From assembly GCF_030812415.1 (NCBI RefSeq), contig NZ_JAUSST010000006.1, forward strand, positions 372,001 through 436,000: a DNA stretch of 64,000 nucleotides. Reading direction: 5' to 3'. Below the pieces are notes generated by a model. That model ran no database searches and was not told where the DNA came from. It worked only from the letters and a program-made list of their open reading frames with translations. This document shows positions 34,312-43,553 of the stretch, piece by piece. Made by a program: the position numbers and the translations under genes. Position 1 is the stretch's first letter; each line of letters starts with the position of its first letter. This DNA is from Paenibacillus harenae. GTDB lineage: Bacteria; Bacillota; Bacilli; Paenibacillales; Paenibacillaceae.

Positions 34312-35157
34312 ATGAACAATATCGTTTCTTCAAAATGGCTGCTGGCTCGCATGTACGAGCCGGATATCGTGATCGTGGACTGCCGCTTCCTTATGGGCAA
34401 GCCGGATGCCGGCCGTGAATTATATGAAACATCGCATATCCCGGGAGCCGTATATTTGGATTTGGAGAAGGATCTGTCCGCTCCCGTCGAAGAGCATGGC
34501 GGACGGCATCCATTGCCGGATAATTTCGACCTTACGGTCACGCTCAGCCGCGTCGGCATCGGCAACGAATCGCGCGTCGTCGCTTACGACGATCAGGGAG
34601 GCGCGATGGCGTCCCGACTGTGGTGGCTGCTCAAGTACCTTGGGCACGAGCAGGTATTTGTCATGGACGAAGGTTTCACGGCTTGGGTCAACGCGGGCTT
34701 CCCTGTCTCATCCGAGCAGAAGGTGCTTATTCCCGCGAAATTCCTCGCGACGGTTCAGCATGCAATGCTTGTAGAGATGGATGAGGTGAAGGAGCTGCTC
34801 GGAGACGAGCGCGTGACGCTGATTGATTCGCGCGAAGCGCCGCGTTACCGGGGCGAGGTCGAGCCGCTGGACAAGGCAGCTGGCCACATACCCGGCGCGA
34901 TCAACCGCTTCTGGAAGGATGGCCTTACAGAAGCGGGCATCTGGAAGGATACGGCCGCACAAGCGGAGCGCTTCGCCGATCTGGACCGCGACCGCGACCT
35001 CATCGTCTACTGCGGCTCGGGCGTGACTGCAACGCCTAACGTCATCGCACTGCAGGAGGCGGGTTTTAGCAAAGTACGGTTGTATGCGGGGAGCTGGAGC
35101 GATTGGATCTCTTATGAGGGGAATCCGGTGGCGGTTGGGGGAGAGGAAAAGGCTTAA
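34312..35157 (+). CDS. Sulfurtransferase (tandem rhodanese)
   Basis: The 281-residue cytosolic protein has two rhodanese domains. The N-terminal one is inactive-type (IVDCRFLMGKPDAGRELYETSHIPGA). The C-terminal one has catalytic Cys234 in the loop YCGSGVTAT. The CGSGVTA loop is that of thiosulfate/3-mercaptopyruvate sulfurtransferases, which pass a sulfane sulfur to cyanide or thiols. ATG lies about 8 nt after a weak GGCGG. It is monocistronic with its own terminator at 35181. Confidence 0.92.
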   Translation: MNNIVSSKWLLARMYEPDIVIVDCRFLMGKPDAGRELYETSHIPGAVYLDLEKDLSAPVEEHGGRHPLPDNFDLTVTLSRVGIGNESRVVAYDDQGGAMASRLWWLLKYLGHEQVFVMDEGFTAWVNAGFPVSSEQKVLIPAKFLATVQHAMLVEMDEVKELLGDERVTLIDSREAPRYRGEVEPLDKAAGHIPGAINRFWKDGLTEAGIWKDTAAQAERFADLDRDRDLIVYCGSGVTATPNVIALQEAGFSKVRLYAGSWSDWISYEGNPVAVGGEEKA

Positions 35158-35180
35158 ACAGCATATTAGTATGTGTCTTG

Positions 35181-35213
35181 GAGTACATCGCTCATGTGGC
35201 GATGTACTCTTTG
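35181..35213 (+). terminator. Rho-independent terminator after the sulfurtransferase
   Basis: A perfect 11-bp stem GAGTACATCGC / GCGATGTACTC with a 7-nt loop is followed by TTTGC. Confidence 0.75.
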
Positions 35214-35228
35214 CGCTGTACTTAAAAG

Positions 35229-35350
35229 TGTCTAAAGTCAACACGGAGCAAATTCAGCCGCCTGAAAATTTTTTCAGGAAGCTCTGAAGCGTGCTGCGTT
35301 ATCGTAACAGTTCCCTCTTCTCGACACACTCTGTGTAATTCTATTTCTCA
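35229..35350 (-). pseudogene. IS3-family OrfB 3' remnant
   Basis: The minus strand reads ITQSVSRRGNCYDNAA, the conserved SMSRRGNCYDNA block of IS3-family OrfB, then loses the frame. TGTCTAAAGTCAACACGG at 35229 may be the element's end. A hairpin CCTGAAAA / TTTTCAGG lies between. Between 35350 and 35600 I see no supported gene. Confidence 0.65.
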
Positions 35351-35615
35351 TTAAAATAAGCTGATATTGACGCATCAAGTACATGGCGTCGATAAGCGCA
35401 GTGGTGTCGCCCATCAGGTTCAGCAGCTCGTAGAATTCGCTGATATCGTGATACGCACCGTCGCCGTGGCCATGGCTTCTGAAGCCGTTGTAAGCGTCTG
35501 TCCTGCCAAACGTAATTACACACGTAACGATACTCTGCAAGATTGGATTTTGGTTCCAGCCGGAAAGCGCTTATAATTGAAGCAACGATAACGACATAGG
35601 GCAGGTGTGAATGCA

Positions 35616-36311
35616 ATGCAAGCAAAGATCATGGTCATCGAAGACGAAAAAGCGATCTCGGAAGCGATCTCCTATGCCTTGAAGCGCGAAGGTTACGCGG
35701 TGGAAGTCATCGATCGCGGGGATACCGCCGCGAAGCGTCTTGGCGAGACTCGTCCCGACGCCATCATTCTCGATGTGATGCTGCCCGGCATGGACGGCTA
35801 TGACGTGCTGAAGAAGGTGCAGGACAAAGGTGGAATCGGCGTAATCATGCTGACGGCCAAGGAAGACATCGTGAATAAGGTGCTCGGGCTGGAGCTTGGG
35901 GCCGACGACTATATGACCAAGCCTTTCGACATGCGGGAGCTGCTCGCGCGGCTCAAGTCCTTGCTTAGAAGAATACAGGCCGCCGGAGAGAAGAAGGAGC
36001 CGAATGAGGTTCGGCTAGGCGGAGTGAAGGTGCACGTCGCTAGAAGAACGGTTATGGCGGGAGAACGCAAGCTGGAGCTGACGCCCAAGGAATTCGATCT
36101 GATGGCGCTGCTGGCAGCCAATCCCGACAGAGTGTACGAGAGAGAACAATTGCTGGACCTGGTGTGGGGGATGGATTATTACGGAGGTACGCGTACGGTA
36201 GATATTCATGTGCAGCGGCTGCGCAAGAAGTTGGGACCCGACTATGGCGACACCATCCAAACCGTCCATGGCATCGGCTACAGGGCGTCCGGAGGAAACG
36301 GTGAGAATTAG
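35616..36311 (+). CDS. OmpR-family response regulator
   Basis: A receiver domain with Asp53 (IILDVMLPGMDG) and Lys in MTKPFDMREL is followed by a winged helix (LTPKEFDLMALLAANPDRVY, RTVDIHVQRLRKKLG, TVHGIGYRAS). ATG 35616 is about 9 nt after GGGCAGGTG and is preferred to the in-frame GTG 35607. It overlaps the kinase gene by 11 nt. The system's target is unknown; the lipoprotein gene that follows the kinase suggests an extracellular cue or a wall function. Confidence 0.92.
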   Translation: MQAKIMVIEDEKAISEAISYALKREGYAVEVIDRGDTAAKRLGETRPDAIILDVMLPGMDGYDVLKKVQDKGGIGVIMLTAKEDIVNKVLGLELGADDYMTKPFDMRELLARLKSLLRRIQAAGEKKEPNEVRLGGVKVHVARRTVMAGERKLELTPKEFDLMALLAANPDRVYEREQLLDLVWGMDYYGGTRTVDIHVQRLRKKLGPDYGDTIQTVHGIGYRASGGNGEN

Positions 36312-37758
36312 CATCAAGCTGAAGTTCAGCCTGTTCCTCGCCGGCCTTCTGTTGCTCACGGTATTCGTACTCAGCCTGCTGGTCTTGCAGGGAATCGAAC
36401 GGAATCAGCGCGTGCAGGCGGAGGGGCTCCTCGCTCAGCAAGCCGAAACGGCGAACGTCTATTTCATCCAATCCATAATGGAGCAATCCAATAAAGTTCC
36501 CCAGACGTTCATGGAGACCAAAGGTGTGGCGTTCGGCGAGCAACTGGAACTGATTAGCGGGCAGCCCGTCGTCCTGTACGATGGGAGCGGCGCCGTCATA
36601 GGGAGGAGGGCCGCGGTTCCTCCATCTGGCAGCATCAAGCAGACGCTGGCGTATGCGCTGGAGAACAAGATCGCTTATTTGGTGGAAGGGGAGTCCATGT
36701 ATTATTTAACCCCGCTGCGCGCGGGGGGCGAGCAGGTCGGCGTTGTCCAATTCTATTATTCCCTTCGTGATCATCAAGCCTTTTACAATGAGATCAAGCG
36801 ATTGTTCATCTATATCGGAGCGGGCGTGTTCGTGCTCAGCTTCCTCTTGGCATACTTGTTTTTCAACTCCTTCGCCCTCAGCATCATTAAGCTGAACGAT
36901 ACGGTAGGCCGTATCCGGGAGGGACAGTTCGCGACGCCGGACATGAAGCGGAGGGACGAGATCGGGGAGCTCGGCGCAGGCATTGCCGCCATGAGCGAAC
37001 GTCTCATGGCCACGATGCGAGATAAGGACGAGGAGCGGGAGAAGCTGGCGCTTGCGGTTCGCAAGCTATCGGAGCTGGATCGGCAGCAGAAGGAGTTCAT
37101 CGGCAATGTCACTCATGAGTTCAAGACGCCGCTGACTTCCATTAAAGCCTACCTCGATCTGCTCGACATGTATCCCGATGACGAGGAGCTGTTGGCCACG
37201 GCCAAAACCCATATCGCCGGAGAGACGCAGAGGCTCTACGAAATGGTGGAGAAGGTGCTGCAATTGTCCGCGATGGAGAAATACGATTTTGAGTATAACA
37301 AGGAAAGGCTCGAGGTACGGGGAACGATTGAGTCGGTGCTGGACAGCCTAAAGGGGAAAATGGACAAGTTCGGCCTCGCGTTGGAGACGGATTTGCACGA
37401 AGCCTACATGGAAGCCGATAAGGATTATATGAATATCGTGCTTGCGAACCTGCTGGACAACGCCATCAAATATAACAAGACGGACGGCTGCATCCGCGTA
37501 AGCAACTTCGTCAGGGACAATGAGGTCGTCATCGAAATATCCGACACGGGGATCGGCGTTCCGGCCGAGGTCACGGATAAGATTTTTAGAGCGTTCTACA
37601 CGGTGGATAGGAACAGATCCAGGGAGCATGGCGGTGCTGGACTTGGGCTGTCGCTGGCGAAGCGGTATGCCGAGACGCAGGGAGGCAGCATCTCCATCGT
37701 GAAGTCGGATGGCAACGGCACGACGTTCAGAATGACGTTCCCGACTCAATCTCGATAA
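36301..37758 (+). CDS. Sensor histidine kinase with extracellular domain
   Basis: GTG 36301 lies 5 nt after CGGAGG and overlaps the regulator stop; an earlier in-frame ATG (36208) would sit inside the regulator. The 485-residue protein has membrane segment 1 (about 8-30), an extracellular domain of about 135 residues, segment 2 (about 168-190) and HAMP. The HisKA domain has His272 in NVTHEFKTPLTSI. HATPase shows NLLDNAIKYN and GAGLGLSLAKRY. It has the PhoR/VicK-like domain layout and should phosphorylate the adjacent regulator. Confidence 0.92.
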   Translation: MRISIKLKFSLFLAGLLLLTVFVLSLLVLQGIERNQRVQAEGLLAQQAETANVYFIQSIMEQSNKVPQTFMETKGVAFGEQLELISGQPVVLYDGSGAVIGRRAAVPPSGSIKQTLAYALENKIAYLVEGESMYYLTPLRAGGEQVGVVQFYYSLRDHQAFYNEIKRLFIYIGAGVFVLSFLLAYLFFNSFALSIIKLNDTVGRIREGQFATPDMKRRDEIGELGAGIAAMSERLMATMRDKDEEREKLALAVRKLSELDRQQKEFIGNVTHEFKTPLTSIKAYLDLLDMYPDDEELLATAKTHIAGETQRLYEMVEKVLQLSAMEKYDFEYNKERLEVRGTIESVLDSLKGKMDKFGLALETDLHEAYMEADKDYMNIVLANLLDNAIKYNKTDGCIRVSNFVRDNEVVIEISDTGIGVPAEVTDKIFRAFYTVDRNRSREHGGAGLGLSLAKRYAETQGGSISIVKSDGNGTTFRMTFPTQSR

Positions 37759-37838
37759 GATTGTTTACAACTTGGAAACAACTCTTCGTTCATTCGCAAC
37801 ATTCGGTTGGTATTGTAAGCATCAAGGAGGCGATCACA

Positions 37839-38960
37839 TTGAACAGAAGAAAAATAGCCATTATGGCATGCGTCCCCGCATTACTGATAACCATCACCGC
37901 TTGCAGCGGAGATAACGGAGGAAATCGCGAGGTTATTCGGGAGCCGGGGAAAACCATCACAGTCATTGATAACGAAAGCAAGAAGCCGGCGGCCGGACCG
38001 GCTATTACGGTGGGCGGCATCAAGCGGTACGAGAAGGTGGAGATATTCGGCTGGCTGGACGAGGATACGGTCATTGTATCCAAGGAGAACGAATCATTGG
38101 CGAAGATGAAGCTGGAGGAACTGGCGGATTCCTATCCGCGTAGCTTGTACCGAGTCAATCTGAAGACGGGCGAGCTCGTGCCGCTGAAGGAACAGGAGAA
38201 CGTGTTCTTGGGAGGCGCCAGCTTGTCTCCGGACAAAAAGCATCTCATCTATCAGGAGTATACGCTCGGTGATCCCGCTTATTATGTCATGAACCTGGAA
38301 ACGCTGATGTCGTTCGGCCTGGCCGGCGAACCCATCGGAGGAGCCATGAGCGCTAGATGGGCGGATGATGGTAACATCATCGGTGCTTCTTATGCAGGCG
38401 GAGCTTACACGGCAACCACGAATGGCGTTATCGCCGCTCTTGACGAATTAAACGAAGGCGCACTGATTATCGTAGCCAAGCTCGGCAGCAGCGTCTACTA
38501 CAACACCAATGCGGATGAAGCGCTGAAGGTGCTCAATCTGGATACCAAGGAGACCAAAGATACGGGGCTCGGTTCCGTGAGCAGCGTCATTCCTTCGCCT
38601 GACGGCAACCAGTTGCTGGTGAAGCAATACGAAGGCTCAAGGGTGAAGCTTGTGCTGTGCGATCTGGATGGAGGGAACGCGAAGACGATCGCGGAAGGAG
38701 CGGAGCTTGGCGGAATTTCCTGGTCGGCGGATCAACGGCTGATCGCATACAGTATGCAAGCGGAGGTAAGCGGCGCGACGGTCAAAGGCTTGTACGTCCA
38801 CGATCTTCTGTCCGATGAAGCGACCCGTATCGCAGCCGACGTCGAGAACGCCGTGAGTTCTTCGTGGAGCCTTTCAGGCAACGAACTGTCCTACACGGTA
38901 TGGAACGGCAACAGCTACGACAGCAGCGTCGTCGAGATTCATACTTCCTTACAACCATAA
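37839..38960 (+). CDS. Lipoprotein with TolB/WD40-like beta-propeller
   Basis: TTG 37839 is 8 nt after AAGGAGG, whereas the longer frame (37761) has no SD. The lipobox is TITAC (Cys22). Residues about 60-370 contain repeated strands ending in SLSPDKKHLIY, VIPSPDGNQLLV, ISWSADQRLIAY and SWSLSGNELSYT, characteristic of PD40/TolB-like propeller blades. No catalytic motif is seen. It is the third gene of the two-component operon, so it may be a sensor accessory or output protein at the cell surface. Confidence 0.8.
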   Translation: MNRRKIAIMACVPALLITITACSGDNGGNREVIREPGKTITVIDNESKKPAAGPAITVGGIKRYEKVEIFGWLDEDTVIVSKENESLAKMKLEELADSYPRSLYRVNLKTGELVPLKEQENVFLGGASLSPDKKHLIYQEYTLGDPAYYVMNLETLMSFGLAGEPIGGAMSARWADDGNIIGASYAGGAYTATTNGVIAALDELNEGALIIVAKLGSSVYYNTNADEALKVLNLDTKETKDTGLGSVSSVIPSPDGNQLLVKQYEGSRVKLVLCDLDGGNAKTIAEGAELGGISWSADQRLIAYSMQAEVSGATVKGLYVHDLLSDEATRIAADVENAVSSSWSLSGNELSYTVWNGNSYDSSVVEIHTSLQP

Positions 38961-39275
38961 TATAACATCGATAGGCGTGACATAGCTGTACTTCCTGCCC
39001 ACGCCTCTCTCTTTAGAATCAATGGCGCTGGCGTGCCGCAGACCAAGCTCTTTGGCTTGGCGGTAGGGAACGACATCCCTTCATCATCTAGGGCGACAAT
39101 ACAATGACGACAACGAACCTGACCCTAAGAAATAACACAAAGAAGGCCGGAGTTCCTCCGGCCTTTCCTATAAGTAATTGTTGCTGTATAAGGACGATTA
39201 TCAGACTGATCGTTCGGCTAGTAAACTCAACACTTAATTGAATATACTTTTTAACATGGGAAGGGGATCATTCTG
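38961..39275 (+). other. Intergenic region with one terminator
   Basis: A perfect 10-bp stem AAGGCCGGAG / CTCCGGCCTT (39143-39165) followed by TCC is a probable terminator. No gene is seen otherwise. Confidence 0.6.
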
Positions 39276-41000
39276 ATGGGCTCCAAATTTGGAAGCATAC
39301 ATATTCGTGCAGAAGAAATCGTTGAAGAAATCTCAATGTTGCAAACGACCCTCGAAGAGATTCAAATCAGTAAACGTTCTCCCGGATGGATTAGCATTTA
39401 TAGCGATTCACTGCAATGGGGAACTACGTTTCTAGCGGCCAAGAAGCTTTCGAAGGACATTCATTTTCCCGTTATGAGCGTTGAGTATTTCGATGATGAT
39501 GTTCTGGAAATCCATTTGCTGCAAGCAGGCAAAAAAATCACTTCTTTGATTCAAGGTGCCGCATTAGAAGGGTACGGATTAAGAAGAAAACGGCCTCAAG
39601 CAGAGAAGTTAAAAGAAGTTGTAAGCATAAGTATGAATGCGAAAGAGTTGGACTGGGTATGCAAAGAGCTCGATCTATGGGATCTTTGCGAGTATCTGCA
39701 AATTCAATTCAACCTTCCTTTCAGACCAGAGACGATAGTTAACGAGCTGCCCGTGCACAAAACCCCTTGGAATTCGAGTACTTCTCCGCAACCTAAGGGG
39801 AAAAACAAAGAAAAGAAATACGAAGCGGATTTCCTGCGCCCAGGCTCCTTAACGATGGCAATGGTGACGAAAGACCAGGAACTTTACACTTGGGGCTCGA
39901 AAAGCTACGGTGTTCTGGGTGATGACTCTATTAAAAATAGGAACAAGCCGGCAAAGATATTGGATCACATCGTCGAAGTTGCGATGGGGAGCTATTCGGC
40001 GTATGCGATCAACGATAAAGGCGATTTAATTGGCTGGGGCGAGCATTCGCCGCATGGAACTCCAACGCCGCAAAAATTGCTCTTGCAAGGCGTAAAGGAC
40101 ATAGGTGTAAAATCACGAGATGCCTATTTCTTGCAGAATTCCGGAAAGTTATATAGCTATGGCCGGACATGGAATAGCGACGATTTTGTGCTCCTTCGCG
40201 ATGAGGTTAGAAGCATTCATGTAACGGCGTATGATGCATTTGCAATATCGAATTCAGGAGAACTCTACGGCTTCGGGAAAAATGCATACGATCAACTAGG
40301 CAAAATCACGGATGGCAAAAGCGATTGTATCTTGAAGAATGTGAAAATCGTTGATAGCGACGGATATTCGGTTCACGCCATTACCGATAACGGTGATCTT
40401 TACGTATGGAGGAATGAGCAAGGGCGCGGCTTATCGCCCGAACTGCCTCGGAAAGAATTCGAGCAAGTCGTTCAAGCGGTGCAGGCTCATCATTTCGTAT
40501 ATGCCGTAACGGAAAACGGAGACTTGTATGCATGGGGAGGTTCGGGCGCTCACATCAGCGACAGTTACTACGAGGAAAGGTATGCCCCGACCAAATTACT
40601 TGAGAATGTAAAGAAAATTGCCAAAACGACATTCAGAATCTTCGTGTTGTTTCAAACAGGAGAGCTTTGCAGCTTTTTCCTCGATCACGACCAGCCGGGA
40701 GAAGATGGATATTATACGATGAAGCATGCTTCTCCTCTTTATCGGCTTGGGGAAGGAAACAGAACCATTGTAGGCGATAAAGAGGCAATCGAATGGCTTC
40801 AAAAGACAAGATTTCATATGAAAAAGACAGATTTAGATTTCATACCCGAATCGCATTTGGAGCATATCCGGATTCAAGATATCGTCACAACGTCATCTGA
40901 AATATACGCAATAGATGAATCTGGAATTGTGTGGGTGGTTGGTACTAGCGCTTTTATGTCAATGAAGAAGCCTGTACGTGTGAGGGTCCAGGAGGCATAG
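39276..41000 (+). CDS. RCC1-repeat protein with an unrecognised N-terminal domain
   Basis: The 574-residue protein follows AAGGGGATC. Residues 1-170 form an alpha/beta domain I do not recognise (WISIYSDSLQWGTTFLAAKKLS, VMSVEYFDDDVLEIHLLQAGKKI). A charged linker (about 165-190) follows. At least six RCC1-like propeller strands come next: LYTWGSKSYGVLGDD, LIGWGEHSPHG, LYSYGRTWNSD, LYGFGKNAYDQLG, LYVWRNEQGRG and LYAWGGSGAHIS. No signal peptide, so it is cytosolic. RCC1 propellers in bacteria serve as interaction platforms. The gene stands alone. The N-terminal ~100 residues contain alternating hydrophobic and charged segments and could be an effector module. Confidence 0.75.
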   Translation: MGSKFGSIHIRAEEIVEEISMLQTTLEEIQISKRSPGWISIYSDSLQWGTTFLAAKKLSKDIHFPVMSVEYFDDDVLEIHLLQAGKKITSLIQGAALEGYGLRRKRPQAEKLKEVVSISMNAKELDWVCKELDLWDLCEYLQIQFNLPFRPETIVNELPVHKTPWNSSTSPQPKGKNKEKKYEADFLRPGSLTMAMVTKDQELYTWGSKSYGVLGDDSIKNRNKPAKILDHIVEVAMGSYSAYAINDKGDLIGWGEHSPHGTPTPQKLLLQGVKDIGVKSRDAYFLQNSGKLYSYGRTWNSDDFVLLRDEVRSIHVTAYDAFAISNSGELYGFGKNAYDQLGKITDGKSDCILKNVKIVDSDGYSVHAITDNGDLYVWRNEQGRGLSPELPRKEFEQVVQAVQAHHFVYAVTENGDLYAWGGSGAHISDSYYEERYAPTKLLENVKKIAKTTFRIFVLFQTGELCSFFLDHDQPGEDGYYTMKHASPLYRLGEGNRTIVGDKEAIEWLQKTRFHMKKTDLDFIPESHLEHIRIQDIVTTSSEIYAIDESGIVWVVGTSAFMSMKKPVRVRVQEA

Positions 41001-41107
41001 GCTACTGGCATGATATAATCATTTGTAGCTATTGAAATATTATCCAGTAAAAGTGTATGTCTGAGTGTTTTGCAATTACTTATCCATTGTGATGGAGGGT
41101 ACATACT

Positions 41108-42061
41108 ATGAAACTGGAAAGACTCTTATCCATCATTATTTTGCTGCTGAACCGTCGTATGGTGCAGGCCAAGGAGCTCGCAGAGCGGTTCGAAGTGTCC
41201 GTACGGACGATATACCGGGATATCGAAGCCATTAATGGGGCCGGAATTCCGATCGTCACCTACCAGGGAACGAACGGAGGCATCGGGCTGGCGGAAGGAT
41301 ACCGCTTGGACCGCAACGTGCTGACCAACGACGAGCTCGCTGCCATCTTCACCGCCCTGCGCAGCATCTCTACCTCATATGGCAACGAGCAGCATCGACA
41401 TCTAATGGAGAAAATCAACAGCGTTGTCCCGCCCCAATACTCCGAAGAATTCCAGCATAAAGCCAGCCGTGTGCTGATTGACTATTCGCCCTGGGATGGC
41501 AACGAGAGGCTGCGCCCTAAACTGCAACTATTAAAAGAAGCGGTAGATAGCTGCCGAATAGCGGGATTCATCTATTCCAATGCCGAAGGTGTTGTAACAC
41601 ACCGAATTGTAGAGCCGCATATGCTCATCATGAAAGGGAGACAATGGTATCTGAAAGCCTATTGCCAGACGAAAGAGCAGTTCCGGTTATTCAAACTGAA
41701 AAGAATGAAAGAGCTGGAGATCGTTCCGGAGAGGACATTCATTCGAAGAGAGTTGCCAATGCAAGAGGGTACCACTGGTCAGAGTCCGAGCAGTCCGTCA
41801 AAGGCGACAGAATTCGTCTTACGTTTCCGTGCTGACTCTCGTCATTTAGCGGAGGAATGGTTTGGCATCGAGGAGCTTGTGCCCTTGGATGACGGTAGCT
41901 GGCAAGTGAGGAAGGCGTACCCGGAAGATGAATGGTTGTATAGATTCATTCTCGGCTTGGGTCACCATGCAGAGGTGCTTGAGCCTCTCCATCTGCGTGA
42001 GATCATCGCTAGTCGCGCAGAACAAGCTGCAAAAATATATAGAATTGATAAACCAACATGA
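41108..42061 (+). CDS. WYL-domain transcriptional regulator (YafY/YobV-like)
   Basis: Residues 1-60 hold an HTH_11/DeoR-type winged helix (RMVQAKELAERFEVSVRTIYRDIEAINGAGIPI). Residues about 135-225 hold a WYL domain (IVEPHMLIMKGRQWYLKAYCQTKEQFRLFKLKRMKEL), and a C-terminal WCX-like extension follows. WYL domains bind ligands that gate repression or activation. GGAGGG precedes ATG. It lies 65 nt before the Cass2-like and DUF1801 genes, which are probably its targets. Confidence 0.9.
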   Translation: MKLERLLSIIILLLNRRMVQAKELAERFEVSVRTIYRDIEAINGAGIPIVTYQGTNGGIGLAEGYRLDRNVLTNDELAAIFTALRSISTSYGNEQHRHLMEKINSVVPPQYSEEFQHKASRVLIDYSPWDGNERLRPKLQLLKEAVDSCRIAGFIYSNAEGVVTHRIVEPHMLIMKGRQWYLKAYCQTKEQFRLFKLKRMKELEIVPERTFIRRELPMQEGTTGQSPSSPSKATEFVLRFRADSRHLAEEWFGIEELVPLDDGSWQVRKAYPEDEWLYRFILGLGHHAEVLEPLHLREIIASRAEQAAKIYRIDKPT

Positions 42062-42125
42062 CAAATAGTTGTCAAGTTTGATGTTTTATACTAAACTCAT
42101 TCAACTATAAGGAGAATGATTAGGG

Positions 42126-42737
42126 ATGAAACAGAACGAATTCAAATCAATGGCGCACAACAGTGCGACTCCATCTGAAAGCTCGCTGACCGCAGATGCG
42201 GCAAATCGCATAAGAATGGAACCTGCCCGTATCGAGGAACTTCCAACTTTCACGCTGGCCGGAATTAGCGCCGTCACGACAAATGCAGCAGAATTAGGCG
42301 GCGAAGGCAAAATTGGCAAGCTTTTTGAACAATTCCACTCGCACAATATTGGCGAACATCCGGCTCTTCATTTACAACAATCTGGCTTTTATAGCTGTTA
42401 CTTCAACTATGAAAAAGGCGATGCCGGACAATATGAAGTGTTGGTCGGCGTACATGTACGGGACAATATGCAGGGGCAATATCCCGAGTCCCTCTCGACG
42501 TTCACAGTTCCCTCCGCGAAATACGCGGTATTCGTCACGGAGCGGGGACCGATTATAGCGGTGGTGCAGCGGGCTTGGGCCGATATTTGGCAATGGTCGC
42601 AACAGCCCGGCAATGATCGGGCGTTCACAGGCGATTTTGAGTATTATGGCCCGAATATCGATCCGAACGACGGGCAAGTGGAAATATATATCGCCATACG
42701 CCAGCAGGAAAGGGCTGATCAGCATAGGTGTGATTGA
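42126..42737 (+). CDS. GyrI/Cass2-like effector-binding protein
   Basis: The 203-residue protein has a ~40-residue variable N-terminus and a GyrI-like (integron-associated Cass2-type) domain from about residue 50: EELPTFTLAGISAVT, YSCYFNYEKGDAGQYEVLVG, YAVFVTERG and IDPNDGQVEIYIAI. These domains bind cationic amphipathic small molecules. AAGGAG precedes ATG. The gene overlaps the start of the DUF1801 gene. It is probably a ligand-binding partner or small-molecule sink under the WYL regulator. Confidence 0.85.
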   Translation: MKQNEFKSMAHNSATPSESSLTADAANRIRMEPARIEELPTFTLAGISAVTTNAAELGGEGKIGKLFEQFHSHNIGEHPALHLQQSGFYSCYFNYEKGDAGQYEVLVGVHVRDNMQGQYPESLSTFTVPSAKYAVFVTERGPIIAVVQRAWADIWQWSQQPGNDRAFTGDFEYYGPNIDPNDGQVEIYIAIRQQERADQHRCD

Positions 42738-43143
42738 AAACGCTAAGGTAGCAGCCGTGTTCGAGCATTATCCGGACCATATTCAACAGAGGTTGTTGTT
42801 TCTACGCCAATTGATTCTGGATACAGCATTGGAAATAGAAGGCATTGATCACCTGAAAGAGACCCTGAAATGGGGTGAGCCTAGCTATATCGCAAAACGT
42901 GGAAGCACGATCAGAATAGCTTGGAAAGAGTCAAATCCACAACGGTATGCAATGTATTTTAACTGTAACACAACGCTTGTTGCTACATTCAAGGAAGTTT
43001 TTAGTGATATATTCAACTTTGAAGGCAATCGGGCAATTGTGTTCGGTGATAACGAGGAAATACCAATAGATGAGTTAAAACAATGCATTTCATTGTCTCT
43101 CACTTATCATTCCCGAAAACAACTTCCAATGCTTGGATTGTAA
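42730..43143 (+). CDS. DUF1801 protein
   Basis: The protein has about 138 residues from GTG 42730, which overlaps the upstream stop; the SD (GGAAAGGG) is ~14 nt away and the exact start is uncertain. The DUF1801 (YdhG-like) core is clear: FLRQLILDTALEIEGID, ETLKWGEPSY, GSTIRIAWKESNPQRYAMYF, and YHSRKQLPML at the end. Small cytosolic proteins of this kind have no firm function and often accompany GyrI-like genes. A terminator follows at 43193. Confidence 0.75.
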   Translation: MIENAKVAAVFEHYPDHIQQRLLFLRQLILDTALEIEGIDHLKETLKWGEPSYIAKRGSTIRIAWKESNPQRYAMYFNCNTTLVATFKEVFSDIFNFEGNRAIVFGDNEEIPIDELKQCISLSLTYHSRKQLPMLGL

Positions 43144-43192
43144 TAAAGGTACGTAAGGAGAGCCGAGAAAATGCATAGCGATACGCAAAGTA

Positions 43193-43235
43193 AAAAACAG
43201 AGCACGGCGAGAGAGATGCCGATGCTCTGTTTTTA
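43193..43235 (+). terminator. Rho-independent terminator
   Basis: A 12-bp stem AAAAACAGAGCA / TGCTCTGTTTTT encloses a GGC / GCC inner stem. The T-rich end is part of the stem. The following 43236-43540 contains no supported gene. Confidence 0.8.
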
Positions 43236-43553
43236 ATGTGCGCCGAAACCAACGCGAAGTCAACAATTGGCTTTACGAAAGTGGTTACATCGTAAACTCA
43301 TCAAGTTGGACGCGAAGCGGCAGTCCTAATCCGAAACATGCTGTGATCAGAGCCGAAGCCCATCATCTCCGAGTCGTTCAAGATCAGATGCTCCAAGCCC
43401 TCGTCATGTCCCGAATTGGCCGAATATTCTAAAAGAAACACTGATATTTGCTGTGAAATTTGTGTGATCAAATGTATACTGAAAGTAAAAGAATGTAGGA
43501 AAGTTCCAGTAAACGGCTTGACATCAGTGTTGAAAAGCAGAAGGGGGAATTGC

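Noticed and set aside
35367-35576. A 69-codon plus-strand open frame before the second response regulator
   Set aside because: No SD and no family recognised; next to an IS3 remnant.
43238-43553. Possible gene start upstream of the AraC regulator and an antisense frame (minus, 43301-43561)
   Set aside because: No SD at 43416, while GTG 43554 has a strong one; the antisense frame shows no recognisable domain.
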